64,000 nt of DNA from Limnoperna fortunei (Eukaryota > Mollusca > Bivalvia > Mytilida > Modiolidae). The notes beneath the pieces were generated by a model. The model ran no database searches, was not told the origin of the DNA, and saw only the letters and a program-made list of their open reading frames with translations. How positions within the stretch are numbered: position 1 is the stretch's first letter; the number at the start of each line of letters is the position of its first letter. The stretch covers positions 43,611,927 through 43,675,926 of the forward strand of contig OX104119.1 of assembly GCA_944474755.1 (NCBI GenBank), read 5' to 3'. The translations under genes were made by a program, and so were the position numbers. This document shows positions 62,440 to 64,000 of the stretch, piece by piece.

Positions 62440-63473
62440 TAAAAAGTGTTTTATAATAATGTGTTCTCCCTGGTTGATAAAGCTCTTGGGTTATATACTG
62501 GTTAATACATATTCCGTATACCTCACAATTACTTATCCATTTTCATGAATGGTGCTACTTTTTCCCACAGTAATCGTCAAGCGCGAAAAACGCATTAACA
62601 TCTACTATATACATTGGTAAACACATGACTTTTATGTATTGAAAATTTAAAACGTTTAGTAAAAACTTAAGATATGTCATTAGCTAGTAATAAGCAAATA
62701 ATAAGCTTACAAACTTACTGAGCAGATTGTCATGGATGAACCTCTAGAAATTAATAAAGCTTATGATTTAAGGTGCTTTAGTCGTTTTGTCCACCGTCTG
62801 AGCTTATTCTTAATTATCTAACTAGGTCATTACGAATACGGTATGACCTTCGAATCTTCTAAATATATTTCAGTGAACATAGAATTCTGCTTTATCACCT
62901 GAAGGAATATTATTAAAAATAGCTATTGAATTGCCTTTGTTAGATCGAAACTTCAAGCTTTATACATATTGTCATGGACCTCAAGAAATTAATAAAGCTT
63001 ATGATTTAAGGTGCCTTAGTCGTTTTGTCTACCGTATTTTCTACAGAACTGTTAGATTCAAAAAAGGATGAAAGCCATAAATTTTGCTCTGTTTCTATGT
63101 AATGAGAGAAGGTTAGAAAGAAAACATTAAAATGTCGGTCAGACTCACAATGTCCGAAGAATGAAATATGACATTGGTTTTCGATCAATTTGACGTTTGC
63201 CTAGCAGATGCATTTCCGGACATCACCGTTTAAAAACATTTTGATTTAATGACCAATCACATTAGTTTTTTTTATTGTGTGAAGATGATAAAAGTTCTAA
63301 CGGTAACGACATAAGGCGATCAAGTGGTAAATTAGAATAATAAACCGTAAAAATATTAATCTCTAGGTTTAGGCAATCAAGCAGCTTAATTTTAACTTTG
63401 GTTGGTTAAAAGAAAGCCAATAAAAATTCTACACTAAACCATGTTCACTTACTTCCTGATATATCCTTTAAAA
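62440..63473 (+). promoter_or_regulatory. Upstream region of lectin unit D, with an internal duplication
   Basis: The block 62440-62720 matches the far-upstream DNA of unit A. Then TTAATAAAGCTTATGATTTA with GGTGCTTTAGTCGTTTTGTC (62750) is repeated at 62985 (GGTGCCTTAGTCGTTTTGTC), about 243 bases on. The part nearest the gene shares GAAGATGATAAAAGTTCTAA-type and ACTTACTTCCTGATATATCC strings with A and B. GATATATCC about 20 bases before the start ATG is the TATA candidate. Confidence 0.5.
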
Positions 63474-63650
63474 ATGGCGATCGTTAGTCAATGTTTTCTT
63501 TTAATTTTTTATGTTGGTCTACTCCTCGACGCACCTTTTATAGCAGACGATAAAAAATTGATATTAAATAATCCAGACGTACTCGCAGCACGATGGCATC
63601 AGATGGATCTTACACTGCTCCTAGACGAATTCGCTGTTACTAAAATTTAA
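63474..63650 (+). pseudogene. H-type lectin unit D, first exon, altered 3' end
   Basis: MAIVSQCFLLIFYVGLLLDA starts a signal peptide, then IADDKKLILNNPDVLAARWH and QMDLT match exon 1 of unit B. After QMDLT the sequence diverges to LLLDEFAVTKI and a stop; the usual coil part and the GAG|GTAAG donor are missing, as if a deletion or insertion broke the exon. An in-frame ATG at 63441 lies upstream, but the ATG at 63474 lines up with A and B. Whether the rest of the gene lies beyond the right edge is unknown; a novel donor is possible, so it may be a pseudogene or an altered first exon. Confidence 0.6.
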
Positions 63651-63849
63651 ATGAATACAATCTTGATTAAAATTGATTAACAGCTGAAGTTTTAAGGTTA
63701 TCCGTAAACAAGGTAGCACAAGTTAAAAAAGTAAGCTTTCATTTAAATGATGTATAAATAGTTGAAATAATTTAAATTCATTACTACGTTTTATAATATT
63801 GACAATATGAAAATGTGTACATTATTTCACATTGTACGAAAGCCCAGAA

Positions 63850-63996
63850 GGCTCATTCGAGATTCGAGAATCGAAATTCGATATTCGAAATTCAATATAC
63901 TTATAACCAATCAGATTGCGTGTAACATAATCGTCTACCAATCAGAATAGTTCTTATATATTCGAGATTCGAAATTCGAGATTCAATATAGTTTTA
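63850..63996. repeat. Two clusters of 'ATTCGAGATTCGAAATTCG' repeats
   Basis: Near 63855-63896 and 63959-63985 units of about nine bases (TTCGARATT) repeat, separated by sequence with AACCAATCAGATTGCG and ACCAATCAGAATAG. The word TTCGAA is palindromic, so each cluster can fold on itself. It may be the end of a longer array past the window edge. Confidence 0.7.
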
Positions 63997-64000
63997 GCCA

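Overview
This is a eukaryotic window, very AT-rich, with small exons, GT-AG introns and dense mobile-element debris. Repeated tRNA-headed SINEs of a kind known from molluscs, Penelope-like and CR1-like retrotransposon remnants, and a tandem family of secreted H-type lectins point to a mollusc, most likely a bivalve. I cannot name the species.

The main gene content is a tandem array of H-type lectin genes on the + strand. I call the four units A (21245-26796), C (32804-48247), B (53902-61174) and D (from 63474, running off the window). Each starts with an exon for a signal peptide plus coil. Units A and B continue with short 63-64 nt coil exons, and units A, C and B carry a last exon for the H-type lectin domain. 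Unit B is intact: six exons join in frame into a 231-residue protein. Unit A is a pseudogene (frameshift, stops, lost splice donors). Unit C keeps only a decayed first and last exon, with about 10 kb of nested transposons between. Unit D diverges after 'QMDLT'. About 300 bases upstream of the start codons are shared by A, B and D.

Other gene traces are all on the minus strand: a partial PAN/apple plus fibrinogen-like gene at the left edge (1769-3131), a HECT-like ubiquitin-ligase pseudogene (10465-12059), and a pseudogene with a C2H2 finger and a conserved C-terminal region (17697-18315).

Mobile elements fill much of the rest. The clearest structure is a three-layer nest inside unit C. A SINE is split at TTAA by a 9,978-base element (33298-43275) with 12-base inverted ends. 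That element is itself split at TAA by a 5,596-base CACTA-like element (37188-42783) with inverted arms of about 0.9 kb. The two halves of the SINE rejoin exactly. Around this are about ten SINE copies, two Penelope-like fragments, a CR1-like LINE remnant, two LINE endonuclease-region fragments, a Ty3/gypsy gag remnant, several MITE-like palindromes and five tandem-repeat arrays.

No rRNA, functional tRNA gene, CRISPR array or operon is seen. Splice sites and family calls were made by eye, so exon edges are predictions.
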